Source of the DNA: Chrysaora quinquecirrha
Taxonomy: Eukaryota > Cnidaria > Scyphozoa > Semaeostomeae > Pelagiidae
Length of the DNA: 64,000 bases
NCBI GenBank assembly: GCA_014526335.1
Contig: JACTAT010000060.1
Location: forward strand, 3,031,445 to 3,095,444
Reading direction: 5' to 3'
Shown here: piece after piece, positions 37,093 through 45,835 of the stretch
Layout: each line of letters begins with the position of its first letter
Position numbering within the stretch: position 1 is the first letter of the stretch
Program-made: the position numbers and the translations under genes
The notes under the pieces: model-generated
Databases searched by the model: none
The model's input: the letters and a program-made list of their open reading frames with translations, nothing else
Told to the model about the DNA's origin: nothing

Positions 37093-37506
37093 TCATATAT
37101 CGTCAAGAATCTCTTTTAACTCCCAAGTTTTTTCATGAATATATTTTCGATTGTAGTAAAAAACTTTATATCCCTCCTTTATGTATTTTCTCGCTTTATT
37201 TAGAAATTCAATGTCTTTCATTCTATGACACTCTTCAAAATTATCCAGTTCTTTTTCTAATAGGTCTAAATCGTCAAGGGAAATTTCTACTTCCTTCCCT
37301 TCAAAATAATCATCATCTCCACTTTTTCTCCAAAGCTTTTCCATAAAGGCATCTAGTTTTTCATGTGTGTTCCACTCTTGAATTTCTTCCTCATAATCCA
37401 ATTCATAAATATACTCCACTCTTTCTTCATATCGCCAGTTCTTAATTCGATATTCAAGATATCTAATTCTGTTAGTCGGGTCTACTCTCGCGTATGCTAC
37501 TTGCAT
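37093..37506 (-). CDS. Acidic protein of unknown function, divergent from the Bcl-2-like gene
   Basis: About 137 residues, rich in Glu, Asp, Lys and Tyr, predicted mostly helical, with no signal peptide or membrane segment. It starts MQVAYARVDPTNRIRYLEY. I recognise no family. A TATA box on the minus strand (37,583-37,590) lies about 80 bp upstream, and heat-shock array C (37,647-37,679) sits just beyond it, shared with the divergent gene at 37,805. The conserved promoter layout argues the frame is real. The upstream TTG in the same frame is not preferred. Confidence 0.55.
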   Translation of the reverse strand: MQVAYARVDPTNRIRYLEYRIKNWRYEERVEYIYELDYEEEIQEWNTHEKLDAFMEKLWRKSGDDDYFEGKEVEISLDDLDLLEKELDNFEECHRMKDIEFLNKARKYIKEGYKVFYYNRKYIHEKTWELKEILDDI

Positions 37507-37582
37507 TTTCGAATAAACAATCAATATGACTTCTATTTTGAATAAAGCAACTTCGTCGGTACTGAAAATCTTCTCTCCTACT

Positions 37583-37758
37583 TTTATATACTGTCTAGCA
37601 TGTTTTATAAACTGTTCATGTAAGAATCCTACAATCTGATTGGTTAGAACTTTCCAGAAGTTTCCAGAATGTTCCAGAACGTCCCTAAGAATCCTCTTAA
37701 CTGATTGGTTAGAAGTTTCCAGAAGTTTCCAGAAATCTCCAAAGTATAGCTATATAAA
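37583..37758. promoter_or_regulatory. Bidirectional heat-shock-type promoter
   Basis: Left to right: minus-strand TATA (37,583-37,590), inverted CCAAT, array C with seven GAA/TTC pentamers (37,647-37,679), a second inverted CCAAT, array D with five pentamers (37,712-37,734), and plus-strand TATATAAA (37,751-37,758). It drives the acidic protein leftward and the Bcl-2-like protein rightward. Both gaps from array to TATA are short. Confidence 0.75.
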
Positions 37759-37804
37759 TCGAGAAGAAGCAACAGTCTGGTCATACCACTCGATAGATGC
37801 GAAG

Positions 37805-38293
37805 ATGATTTCAGCGGCGTTCCTGATATTCAACGCTGTGAAGAAGGAGCGGGAATTAACTAGAAAAAATCTAGTTGCATATTCTTTGGAGAGGAACTAT
37901 GAATGTCACAAGTTAGGAGTTGTATCTTTCGAGAGACAATCAATCCCAATCAGAAGCTCATACTGTCATTGGATGCAAGATCTTCTAACATATGCAAGAG
38001 CTAGCTCTAAAAACTCAATAAAGTCTCGAGTAGAACAACATCAAGTCTTATCCAAGCTAGAAGCTAAAGGCTTAGTTTGTGAACTTTTTTCGATTATGGA
38101 TAAAGAAGGAAATTGGGGAAGAATGGCTATGTTAATGATTTTTATTGAAGAACTTGCTGATGGTTTAATGAAATATCATGATAGGACTGTAGCAACATCA
38201 TTCATAGAAGAAATAAAAGAAGAAATCAATGATAAAGCATTAGGAGATTGGGGTGAAAAGCTGTTAATTGACTCTGAATGTTTTATGTTATAA
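37805..38293 (+). CDS. Bcl-2-like protein (putative viral-type apoptosis regulator)
   Basis: 162 residues. The segment ELFSIMDKEGNWGRMAMLMI matches the Bcl-2 BH1 signature (NWGR preceded by an acidic or Gly turn). About 40 residues later, KALGDWGEKL resembles BH2. Spacing and length suit a small Bcl-2 fold. A clear BH3 and a C-terminal membrane anchor are not seen. Animal adintoviruses and other DNA viruses are known to carry Bcl-2 homologues, which block host cell death. The ATG at 37,805 is chosen because the frame upstream of it is promoter DNA (heat-shock arrays, TATA at 37,751). The frame is intact. Distant homology, so moderate confidence. Confidence 0.6.
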   Translation: MISAAFLIFNAVKKERELTRKNLVAYSLERNYECHKLGVVSFERQSIPIRSSYCHWMQDLLTYARASSKNSIKSRVEQHQVLSKLEAKGLVCELFSIMDKEGNWGRMAMLMIFIEELADGLMKYHDRTVATSFIEEIKEEINDKALGDWGEKLLIDSECFML

Positions 38294-38330
38294 GTTGTCT
38301 TAAATTACTACATTTAATTATATAGAAATA

Positions 38331-38691
38331 ATGTTAAATTCAATTAACGAGACAGAAAATGAAGTTGGTGATTTACATGATGCCTCTATCTATTTGAAAA
38401 CTATTAGAGAATATACCAATCAGTTAACAATTAAGGTCAGTTAACTAACCTCTTAGATGATAGAAATATTCAACCTCACGAATTTCTGCGAAAGTTTTTA
38501 CAAATACATCCTTTTCCAGATGGTAATGGTAGACTGGCGAAACTCTTGTATTGTTTCCTGTCTAATAAATGCATAATATGGGAAGATCAAGAATAGTATA
38601 TAAGGCTTTAAGAAAATCTGATAAAAGTTTACAAGAATATCTTAGTAATCTATACTTTTTCCAGCTTAAAAATAGTATAAAAGAGATGTAG
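38331..38691 (+). pseudogene. Fic-domain gene remnant
   Basis: The first frame (38,331-38,446) encodes a helix-rich start with GDLHDASIYLKTIREY and ends at TAA. The next frame (from 38,450) reads LLDDRNIQPHEFLRKFLQI then HPFPDGNGRLAKLL, the complete Fic catalytic motif HPFxxGNGR (38,507-38,533), and ends at TAG. A third frame supplies a plausible C-terminus, LQEYLSNLYFFQL, to 38,691. Two frame changes mean no intact protein. Fic enzymes attach AMP or other nucleotides to target proteins, and the catalytic His is present. It follows the Bcl-2-like gene by 37 bp. Frame errors in the read cannot be excluded. Confidence 0.65.
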
Positions 38692-38722
38692 TTTCTAGAA
38701 GATTCAGTTAGTCATAGCAAAA

Positions 38723-38866
38723 ATGCGTCTTATTTTACTCTTACTGACATTTATATTATCCGTATTAAGTAATACATCTTACGGATTTATCAGAGGATAT
38801 TGTAAGCATAAGCGTTGGACTGGATGTATTGGTAAAAGACTACCACCAGCTCGCTTAGAGAAATAA
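38723..38866 (+). CDS. Small secreted peptide, 47 aa
   Basis: It starts MRLILLLLTFILSVLSN, a convincing signal peptide with likely cleavage after SYG near residue 21. The mature part is about 26 residues, basic, with two cysteines (GYCKHKRWTGC) that could form one disulphide. I recognise no family. It is too short for usual gene finders, but the hydrophobic start and position in the accessory block make it credible. No own TATA box is evident; it may share the upstream transcript. Confidence 0.5.
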   Translation: MRLILLLLTFILSVLSNTSYGFIRGYCKHKRWTGCIGKRLPPARLEK

Positions 38867-38934
38867 AACAGTTATGAATATCTAAGTCATCTCAAATCTC
38901 TTATAAATACAATGCATGCACCTAGTAATTAAAG

Positions 38935-39228
38935 ATGGGTAAGCGTAAGAGGCAGGGTAGAAAGAAACAGCGTACAAAGCGACGACCCATAAAGAGAATT
39001 AGGGGTAAAGGTCTTTTTAAAAACCTTCAAAATTGGATTGTCAAAACAGCGATTGGCATTACACCATTACCAGGCTTACAGCGCGAATTGAAACCGAGAA
39101 TTAGGAAAAAGGGGTGGAAAAAAGATAAACCTTTACAATTTATCCCTAGAGAAGTCTGGAGAGCTGCGGGGGTACCAAAGAAAACGCTGAATAAATTCGC
39201 ATATGCTAAAAAATCCGATTTCAAATAA
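38935..39228 (+). CDS. Small basic virion/core-like protein
   Basis: 97 residues, very basic N-terminus (GKRKRQGRKKQRTKRRPIKR), middle hydrophobic patch (WIVKTAIGITPLPG). A TATAAATA box lies about 35 bp upstream (near 38,901). It overlaps the next gene by one base (TAATG at 39,226-39,230), so the two are probably translated from one message. Position and charge resemble the DNA-binding core proteins of Polintons and adenoviruses, but there is no motif that proves it. Confidence 0.55.
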   Translation: MGKRKRQGRKKQRTKRRPIKRIRGKGLFKNLQNWIVKTAIGITPLPGLQRELKPRIRKKGWKKDKPLQFIPREVWRAAGVPKKTLNKFAYAKKSDFK

Positions 39229-39641
39229 TGGCATCACTAGCAGGAACTATTATTGCTTCGATGATTATTGATGATATGTTAAAAAATGATGGCGGACAGG
39301 AAGCATTCGAGTTGATGAGAGGTGGCTATAAAAGGAAGTCAACATTAGAAAATTCTAGAAAGATGGGGTCCGCATTAGCGCGAGCAGCAGTTAGGCAAGC
39401 AATTAAGCAAGGAGGAAGAGCAGTGACTAGAAATATTAGCAAACAAGCCGTAAAGAAATTCGCATTAAAAGGAGCAAAAGCAGCTGCAAAAGGCGGTGCC
39501 ATAGCTGCAACTGGTTTAGGTGTTGAGACTGGTTTAAGAAAATTAGCCGGTGGCGGTGTGAGAAGAAAGCGTAGAAAGCGACTTAATGGTGGTAGGAAAA
39601 CAACCAGAAAACATAGACGAAAGAAGAGAAAAATTCGCTAA
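39228..39641 (+). CDS. Ala/Lys/Arg-rich virion protein
   Basis: 137 residues. The N-terminus is hydrophobic (MASLAGTIIASMIIDDML), the middle is an Ala/Gly-rich helix (AAKGGAIAATGLGVETG), and the tail is strongly basic (RKRRKRLNGGRK and more). This hydrophobic-then-basic design resembles pVI or core proteins of adenovirus-type virions. It overlaps the preceding gene by one base. No enzyme motif. Confidence 0.55.
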   Translation: MASLAGTIIASMIIDDMLKNDGGQEAFELMRGGYKRKSTLENSRKMGSALARAAVRQAIKQGGRAVTRNISKQAVKKFALKGAKAAAKGGAIAATGLGVETGLRKLAGGGVRRKRRKRLNGGRKTTRKHRRKKRKIR

Positions 39642-39675
39642 TCTGATTTTCAAAAAATGACGTAATAATCCTGCA

Positions 39676-39723
39676 ATCTGATTGGTTAATAATTCGAACG
39701 TCACGTTCGATCAAACTATAAAA
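39676..39723 (+). promoter_or_regulatory. Core promoter of the 327-aa gene
   Basis: Inverted CCAAT (GATTGG near 39,680), palindrome TCGAACGTCACGTTCGA (39,694-39,710), TATAAAA (39,717-39,723), then the shared AAATCAGTTCAGTT. It is the same cassette as at 36,227 and, inverted, at 50,179-50,212, but has no heat-shock array. Confidence 0.65.
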
Positions 39724-39800
39724 TCGATGCGCAAAATCAAATCAGTTCAGTTGTAACAAGTCGTCGTAGAGTGCGGAGCTTAAAAAATCACTAAAGAGTC

Positions 39801-40784
39801 ATGGCTGCAATTTACGAAGTAAGAGATGAAGAGGGCCTAATCAAGTCATCATTTGCTGTCCAACCCGGTTCTAACAAATGGTTGTTAGTGGTGAAAGATA
39901 CAATTAAAGATGGATTAGCTGTTAAATCAATGGGTATTTCTCATACAGCACTGTCTCGTCTCTTGGAAATAGTTGATGAAAACATAAACGATCAATTCCA
40001 GTTCCGCGGAGAAGATGTTGAAAGTCTGTTTGAGAAGAACAAAGCACACATTCAATCAAAACAGTACTTTGGCAGAATCACACAGTTTCTAACACTATAC
40101 ACTGAAGTTTTGAGCAAAGAAGAAGCATATGAGGATAAGCTGGAAATCTATTTGCAGAAAAATGGTGATTTCCCTCTACGACTCTGTCTTGGAATTCGAA
40201 GATGGAAGAATGAGAAACCATCAAAGACGGGAATAAATCTAAAAGAAGAAATGCTGAAAGCATTATATGGAAAGGTTGCTGATCTGAAAATGCTTCCACA
40301 ACCATCCCGGAAAAGACCAGCGAGTGATGATGATGGGCAGATTCAAAAGAAGAAAAAGAAACAAGAAGAAGAAGATCCGGCAAAGATTGATGCTCGAGTG
40401 CAAGAAGCATATGCTGAAATTCTCCTGAAATACATTTTCAACAAAGCAAAAGAGTATTGTGAAAAGTGTGCAACTACAGAGATGTGGGCAAAACAAATTG
40501 ATGCTGCTGATCATAAGCAAGATTGTATGGTACATAATGCTTTTAGATTTCTAACATTTCACATTAGTTATGTCAACTCCGACATGCTGGCTGAAGGGAA
40601 AGAATCGTTTAAGAAATCAATGTTTGATGAGCTGAAGAAGAAGAATGGTCGACTGAATCAAACAATCAAATTCAGAGTTGAAAATCTGCATGATGAATTA
40701 TCTCATCCAAGTCTCTTCACATCGATGTATCTGCTGCAAATATTGAGCAGAATAATAAACAATTTAATCATGGCATTTGCCTAG
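39801..40784 (+). CDS. 327-aa protein of unknown function with basic NLS-like tract
   Basis: An intact frame after a strong promoter. Around residues 170-190 there is an acidic-basic region, RKRPASDDD then a lysine run, suitable as a nuclear signal. A later segment (EYCEKCATTEMW ... DCMVHNAF) holds a C-x2-C pair and a spaced His/Cys that could bind zinc. No helicase, primase or capsid motif is visible. Sharing its promoter cassette with PolB and the TIR genes suggests an early, nuclear role such as replication or transcription. I do not assign a family. Confidence 0.6.
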   Translation: MAAIYEVRDEEGLIKSSFAVQPGSNKWLLVVKDTIKDGLAVKSMGISHTALSRLLEIVDENINDQFQFRGEDVESLFEKNKAHIQSKQYFGRITQFLTLYTEVLSKEEAYEDKLEIYLQKNGDFPLRLCLGIRRWKNEKPSKTGINLKEEMLKALYGKVADLKMLPQPSRKRPASDDDGQIQKKKKKQEEEDPAKIDARVQEAYAEILLKYIFNKAKEYCEKCATTEMWAKQIDAADHKQDCMVHNAFRFLTFHISYVNSDMLAEGKESFKKSMFDELKKKNGRLNQTIKFRVENLHDELSHPSLFTSMYLLQILSRIINNLIMAFA

Positions 40785-40837
40785 ACTGAGCGTTGTTATA
40801 CAGTTGTTATTCATGAGATGTTTAAAATTAGTGAACA

Positions 40838-40918
40838 TTAGTTTGATGTTATAGATATTAGTTTGATGTTATAGATATTAGTTCAATGTTATAGATATTA
40901 TTTCAATGTTGTAGCTAG
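40838..40918 (+). repeat. Short tandem repeat, about 21 bp x 4
   Basis: Four copies of ATTAGTTTGATGTTATAGAT and close variants lie between the 327-aa gene and the ATPase gene. Probably 3' UTR or spacer. Confidence 0.6.
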
Positions 40919-40983
40919 ATGTAAAGAATTTGTTATAAATAGATGTTGTCTGTTGTATGAGATGTTTAAAGTTTGTTATAAAT

Positions 40984-41657
40984 ATGAGTTATGATTTGAG
41001 ATTTAAAGCACCTTTTTCTTTGATTTTATCTGGAGTAAGCGGAAGCGGTAAAACGACTTGGGTAGAAAATCTGCTGAAAAATTATAACAATATAATTGAT
41101 AATGGCAGACAATATCCCAATCTTATGTGGATCTCGGGAACAAATCAACCGGAATTGTTTGAGCGCGTTAAAAAAAGTTTTAACGGGAATTGTAGATTTA
41201 TTACTGAGCTACCTGAAAACTTGTACGAAGAAATCGAAAGATCGGACAAAAGATTAACTATTGTTGTCGATGATTTAATGCATGAAATTGCCAACTTTAA
41301 AGATTTGGGAAAATTGTTCACAAAGGAAGATCTCATCTAAACATCAATGTAATTGTTATGATGCAAAACCCTTTTCCAAGAGGAACAGAAATGAGAAATT
41401 TAGCTCTCAATACTCAGTATCAAGTTCTTTTCAAGAATCCTCGAGATAGAAGTCAAATTAGATTTCTTGCGCGACAAATTATGCCCTCATCTCCAAAAAC
41501 ATTCCTTGACATTTACAATGATGCAACAGCAAGAATGTACGGCTACTTACTTTGTGATTTCACACAATCGATTGGAGAAGATATGAGATTTCGCACTAAT
41601 ATTTTCCCTAATGAAGCTCCTTTAGTGGTGTACAAGTCTAGAAAAGGTTATAAATAG
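40984..41657 (+). pseudogene. Packaging ATPase (FtsK/HerA type), one frameshift
   Basis: Genome-packaging ATPase of Polintons. Walker A is SGVSGSGKTTW (residues about 16-26) and Walker B is LTIVVDDLM (about residues 91-99). The first frame ends at 41,340. The second frame (to 41,657) continues with VIVMMQNPFPRG and LALNTQYQVLF, the expected sensor region and C-terminus. The shift lies near 41,325-41,345, one or two bases. A TATAAATA box is within 15 bp of the ATG. The ATG at 40,984 (MSYDLRF) is preferred over the upstream frame start because the upstream stretch overlaps the promoter. Confidence 0.8.
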
Positions 41658-41685
41658 AGATCAACAATTCTATAAGACAGTAAAA

Positions 41686-41832
41686 ATGAATTCATTTGAA
41701 AAGATAGTCATGGAGCCAAGCAAATCTGACGATGAACCAGTGAAAAAAAAGCCTAAAAAGGTTATAAATAAAGGAAGAAATGCAAGAAAAGAAAGCGACG
41801 AAGAAAGAAGTGTACAAATGTTAAATTGTTAG
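41686..41832 (+). CDS. Small charged ORF, 48 aa
   Basis: Starts MNSFEKIVMEPSKSDDEP, followed by a Lys-rich stretch. It lies between the ATPase and integrase genes and ends 19 bp before the integrase ATG. No family; it may be a leader peptide or chance frame. Confidence 0.3.
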   Translation: MNSFEKIVMEPSKSDDEPVKKKPKKVINKGRNARKESDEERSVQMLNC

Positions 41833-41851
41833 AATTGTTAATTGATTTATT

Positions 41852-42897
41852 ATGAGTTTAGAAAAGTTATATTCTGATCCTTCTGTTCCGGGTTCTCTCG
41901 GGGGTTTAGATAAAGCGTATAGAGAATTCAAAAAAGTAATTCCTAATTTGAAAAGGAAAGATGTTGAAGAATGGAGTAAAACTAGTCTTGCCTATTCGCT
42001 GCACAAACCAAGTAGGAAGAACTTTAAACGGGAGCGGATACTAACCAATAACATTGATTATTTGTGGGAATGTGATCTTGTTGATATGACGCATTTGAAA
42101 AAAGAAAACGACAACATTACCTTCCTCTTGTGCTGTATTGATACTTTTAGCAAGTATGCGTGGGTAAAGCCTCTAAAAAGAAAAACTGCAAAAGAAATTG
42201 TCAATGCGTTTAGAGAAATTTTATCCGAAAGAAAACCTAAAAAGGTACGATCCGACAAAGGCAGCGAGTTTATAAACAAAGAATTCCAAGCTTTGTTGAA
42301 GAAAAACGATATTGGATTTTACACAGCAAATAATGAAGTAAAGGCAGCAATTGTTGAACGCTTTAACAGAACATTAAAAGGACGAATGTATAGATACTTT
42401 ACAGCACAAAATACGTTGAGATATATTGATAATTTGCAAGATTTTGTCAACTCATACAATAATACATATCACAGATCGATTGGTATGAGACCTTCTGAAG
42501 TCAATCAAGACAATGTCGACACTGTTCGAAAAAGATTGTTTAAAAAAGAAACCAGAAAAAATAAAAAGCTTTTCAAAACTGGAGATTGAGTTTGAAGAAG
42601 AGAATGTTTAAGAAAGGTTACTTGCAAAATTACACTGAAGAAATATTCAAGATCAGTAAAGTCTTTAAAGAAAGATATCCAGCAATGTATGAAATTGAAG
42701 ATCTACAAGGTGAAAAGATAGTTGATCGTTTCTATAAAGAAGAGCTACAACGTGTGTATCTTCCAAAAACATTTGTTGTCGAACAAGTGTTGAAAACTAA
42801 GAAGAAGAGCGGCAAAAACTTCTATTTAATCAGATGGAGAGGTTATCCTCCACAATTTGATGAGTGGGTAGCTGAAAGTCAATTGGAGACAATATGA
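41852..42897 (+). pseudogene. Polinton integrase (DDE) with C-terminal chromodomain, one frameshift
   Basis: Retroviral-type integrase that inserts the linear element. Frame 1 (41,852-42,589) holds the catalytic core: D75 (WECDLVDM), D135 (VRSDKGSEF) and E169 (AAIVERFNRT). Frame 2 (to 42,897) continues with KGYLQNYTEEIFKISKVF, an SH3-like region, and a chromodomain (FVVEQVLK ... YLIRWRGYPPQFDEWV). The break is at about 42,585-42,595 within the GD motif. All key residues are present, so one or two bases separate it from an intact gene. It ends with an ATGA overlap into the next gene. Confidence 0.88.
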
Positions 42898-43928
42898 TTG
42901 ATGAAGAATTCGATTTGGTTCTTCCTTCGGGATTTGCTACCGATAGAATGAAATTAGTAGATTTCACAGTTGATTTACCTCACGTATTTCAATTAAACAA
43001 CAAGAGAAAGTGGGAAATGGCATTGTTACAAATGACGTTGCCGGATAGAGGAGAAAAATCACTACAAGATCAATATTGGTTTTCAATTGCAAATGAGTAT
43101 GTAACAGTCACGGATGAAGAGGGAAAATTGATTGATTGGGGTATAAATGATTTTTTTAATGAAAAAATCTATCTTGATAAAGAAATTATTGAAACACGCG
43201 ATAATACTCTCATGTATTATGAATTCAAAAGGCTTTTCAATGATAGGGTATTGAATTTCCCTGAGTTTGGTTATGAGTTGAAAAACATGTTATCAGTATC
43301 ATTGATCGGTGGAAAGATACAGTTTGAAATGAAAGATGATTTGAAATCATTGGGATATTCAACATATCACGGTAAAACGATGAAATTTACCAGTGCACTT
43401 CTCATGAAATTTTCAAGACCTTTGGCACATTTCCTTGGTTTGGAAGATCAAATGAATAACACATTGCCAAATGGTTCAACATTAACATACTTTGAATACA
43501 AGACTTCTGACAGTATTCAACCTCACCAGGCTATGTATCTGATTGTATATAAGACGAAGGCAGATGGAGATCCGTTAACTGGAGGAAAGATCAACTGTTT
43601 GAGTAGAATAAAGGACGGTGTTCATTTAAATGAACATACATCTATAAATATAGAATGTGATCTATTGGAAAGCAATTATCTTGGTGGTATTGAGAAAAGG
43701 CGAGTTTTGAGAAAACTAACATTTTACGATACAGATCTCGATACATATGTTAGATATTATGCTCCAAAGAATATAATTTTCACACCATTGGAGAGGTTGC
43801 AGTTTCAACAAATTCCAATACGATTGGTAGATGATGAAGGGAATCTTATAAAATTAACATCTCTCTATTCCGCAAAGCAATATATTGGAGAAACATCACT
43901 AACAGTTAGAATTAGACCGGTAATATGA
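42894..43928 (+). CDS. Minor-capsid-like protein, 344 aa
   Basis: An intact frame overlapping the integrase stop by ATGA. It opens MIDEEFDLVLPSGFATDRM. The phrase NNKRKWEMALLQMTLPD is shared in form with the next gene (LHGKWEVALVEMVY), so the two are paralogues. Polintons carry minor capsid (penton-like) proteins at this position, and the predicted beta-rich character fits. Assignment is by context; there is no diagnostic residue. Confidence 0.6.
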   Translation: MIDEEFDLVLPSGFATDRMKLVDFTVDLPHVFQLNNKRKWEMALLQMTLPDRGEKSLQDQYWFSIANEYVTVTDEEGKLIDWGINDFFNEKIYLDKEIIETRDNTLMYYEFKRLFNDRVLNFPEFGYELKNMLSVSLIGGKIQFEMKDDLKSLGYSTYHGKTMKFTSALLMKFSRPLAHFLGLEDQMNNTLPNGSTLTYFEYKTSDSIQPHQAMYLIVYKTKADGDPLTGGKINCLSRIKDGVHLNEHTSINIECDLLESNYLGGIEKRRVLRKLTFYDTDLDTYVRYYAPKNIIFTPLERLQFQQIPIRLVDDEGNLIKLTSLYSAKQYIGETSLTVRIRPVI

Positions 43929-44275
43929 ATGTAACTTTAAATAATAGACATGTAATTTTGTTAATCCACTTCCAGTGGATACAAGTTGAAATGTAGCATG
44001 ATTGCTTGTACGCTATATCGAAAAGAAAAGATGAGAATGAAAAGTGTTTGCTGTTTGTTGTGATTTCATTATAAGTAAGGATGCTGTTCCTCTGTTGGGT
44101 CTAGTTATTGACGATTCACAATCGATTCATAGATCAACTATAAATCCTGCATCGTATAGAGTAACAAGATCTCATATAAAATCATTTGATATTAAAATCA
44201 TCAACTGGGAAACGTTGGAAGATATATCGGATAAATTTGAAGACAATTGTCAGATTGACTTGTTTTTCAGCAAAG
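43929..44275 (+). other. Degenerate spacer between minor-capsid-like genes
   Basis: An open frame at 44,044-44,283 lacks an ATG and is preceded by a stop at 44,038-44,040. It reads like coding sequence (PLLGLVIDDSQSIH) but I recognise nothing. It may be a remnant of a small gene. Confidence 0.35.
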
Positions 44276-45282
44276 ATGATTAATGACTTTTATCTTACAT
44301 GTACCAACGATTCAGATTCAGCAATAAAACTTAAAGAACAATTACATTTACATGGAAAATGGGAGGTGGCATTGGTGGAAATGGTCTATGAACTGAGCGA
44401 TAGATTTGTATTTAATCCCGCAGAATTCAAATATGGGAAATATGAACCCTGGCGAATGATGGGATTTTTCCAAATTGGTACCGACAAGGTTGGTTTTGAA
44501 GATTTGAACGTGAGATTGGTAATATCTGATGAATATACAAAGAAATGGAATCAGGCAGCTGATAAGCGCGAGTATTATGTACGTCTTAGTCACCTTATTG
44601 GTGAAATCTCAGAGGGGAGATGTCGTTCACAAATTAACAATGAGAGAAATTGTTTCAATTATGAATGAAGACATTCGCGCGCAAGAGGGAAGAATAAAAG
44701 AATATGTAAAAGAATTAGGTTTGCCTTACGAAGATCTGCCACAGTTTTCAATTGTAGATTCAAAAAATCAAGATAACCTTTCCAAAGTACGTTAAAAGAG
44801 TTGCATTGGGAAAAGATTTGTGCAAATTGTTTGGTTTCGTTGAAGCTACAGAGGAATATAATAAAAACATGAATAATGTTTATTACAGAGATGTGAGATG
44901 GACACCATGTCCATTTACTGGAACTTTTCTAGACAAACCATTAACAGATTATGTATTCAATGCAATCGAAAGAACGACTGATGTGGTGGGTGATGAACAT
45001 TTCCAAGTCAATGCAGAAGGGAAGAATATGTTTATATATTGCTCGTTGTTAGACTATCGTGTAGTTGGAAAAATTAGCACGCCACTGTTACGCTTCATTC
45101 CGTTGAAAATTAACAAGCACGTTGTAAATTTTGTGGAATTTGAAAATTTGTTCTATTATCCATTATTGTACAACGATATCAACGAATTTACTATAAAAGT
45201 CTACAACGAGTTGGGAAAAGAGATACAATTCTACAAAACAAAGACAACATTCTTGCTACACTTTAGAAGAAAACATGTATGA
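44276..45282 (+). pseudogene. Second minor-capsid-like gene, two frameshifts
   Basis: Three consecutive frames make one protein. 44,276-44,615 starts MINDFYLTCTNDSDSAIK and includes GKWEVALVEM. The frame then shifts near 44,615 and continues GDVVHKLTMREIVSIMNEDI to 44,795. It shifts again near 44,775-44,800 to KRVALGKDLCKLFGFVEA, ending at 45,282. It is a paralogue of 42,894-43,928 by the shared KWE(M/V)AL motif. The stop overlaps the next ATG (GTATGA). Confidence 0.6.
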
Positions 45283-45835
45283 TTTCCCAATTTACAAATC
45301 AACTCCGTATTTTTACACCTACCAGCGTGGAAGAGGAGTAGGTAGTATTTTCAGGAAAGCCGGATCTATTTTTAAAAGAGCTGTTAAAGCTGCAATGCCA
45401 ACAATAAAGAAACAAGGTGTAAAAGCTGCTGAGAAAATTTTAAAACCTGTTTTAGAAGAAGAAGGAGAGAAGGCAGTCGATCGGATATTAGCTGGTGAGA
45501 ATGTTGGAGAAGTTGTTAAAAATACTGCCAAATCTTCTATGAGAGGAATTAAAAGGAAGGCTACTGAAGAAATCGCCGATGTTGTGAAGAAATATGTCAA
45601 GAAATCGACTGCTGGTAAGAAATCGACTGCTGGTAAGAAATCAACTGCTGGTAAGAAATCGACTGCTGGTAAGAAATCAAGAGTTCGTCCTAAAAGATCT
45701 ATAAAAGAAAGCACCATGAGAGGGATATTCATACCTAAGCAGCCGGTGAAGAAGAGAAGAGCTAAGAAAGCTAAGAAACCTGATTTGAAAAAAACTTTGT
45801 TGAAGAAACTGTTGAAGAAGAATTTGCAACAATGA
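45275..45835 (+). CDS. Core/minor virion protein (PX-like) with KKSTAG repeats
   Basis: 186 residues. The segment YQRGRGVGSIFRKAGSIFKR is the hallmark start of a Polinton/adenovirus-type membrane-active or core protein, followed by a helix (KQGVKAAEKILKPVLEE). Near residues 108-132 there are four direct GKKSTA units (18-bp DNA repeat at about 45,599-45,676), then a Lys-rich tail. It overlaps both neighbours (ATGA at 45,832), so it sits in a polycistronic-like block. Confidence 0.7.
   Translation: MYDFPIYKSTPYFYTYQRGRGVGSIFRKAGSIFKRAVKAAMPTIKKQGVKAAEKILKPVLEEEGEKAVDRILAGENVGEVVKNTAKSSMRGIKRKATEEIADVVKKYVKKSTAGKKSTAGKKSTAGKKSTAGKKSRVRPKRSIKESTMRGIFIPKQPVKKRRAKKAKKPDLKKTLLKKLLKKNLQQ

Noticed and set aside
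37640..37804. Longer N-terminus for the Bcl-2-like protein
   Set aside because: The extra 55 codons are the heat-shock arrays and TATA box read through as protein; a start at 37,805 is more plausible.
45319..45732. 137-aa minus-strand frame opposite the core-like gene
   Set aside because: A shadow of the Lys-rich plus-strand gene; its LPAVDF repeat is the complement of the KKSTAG repeat.
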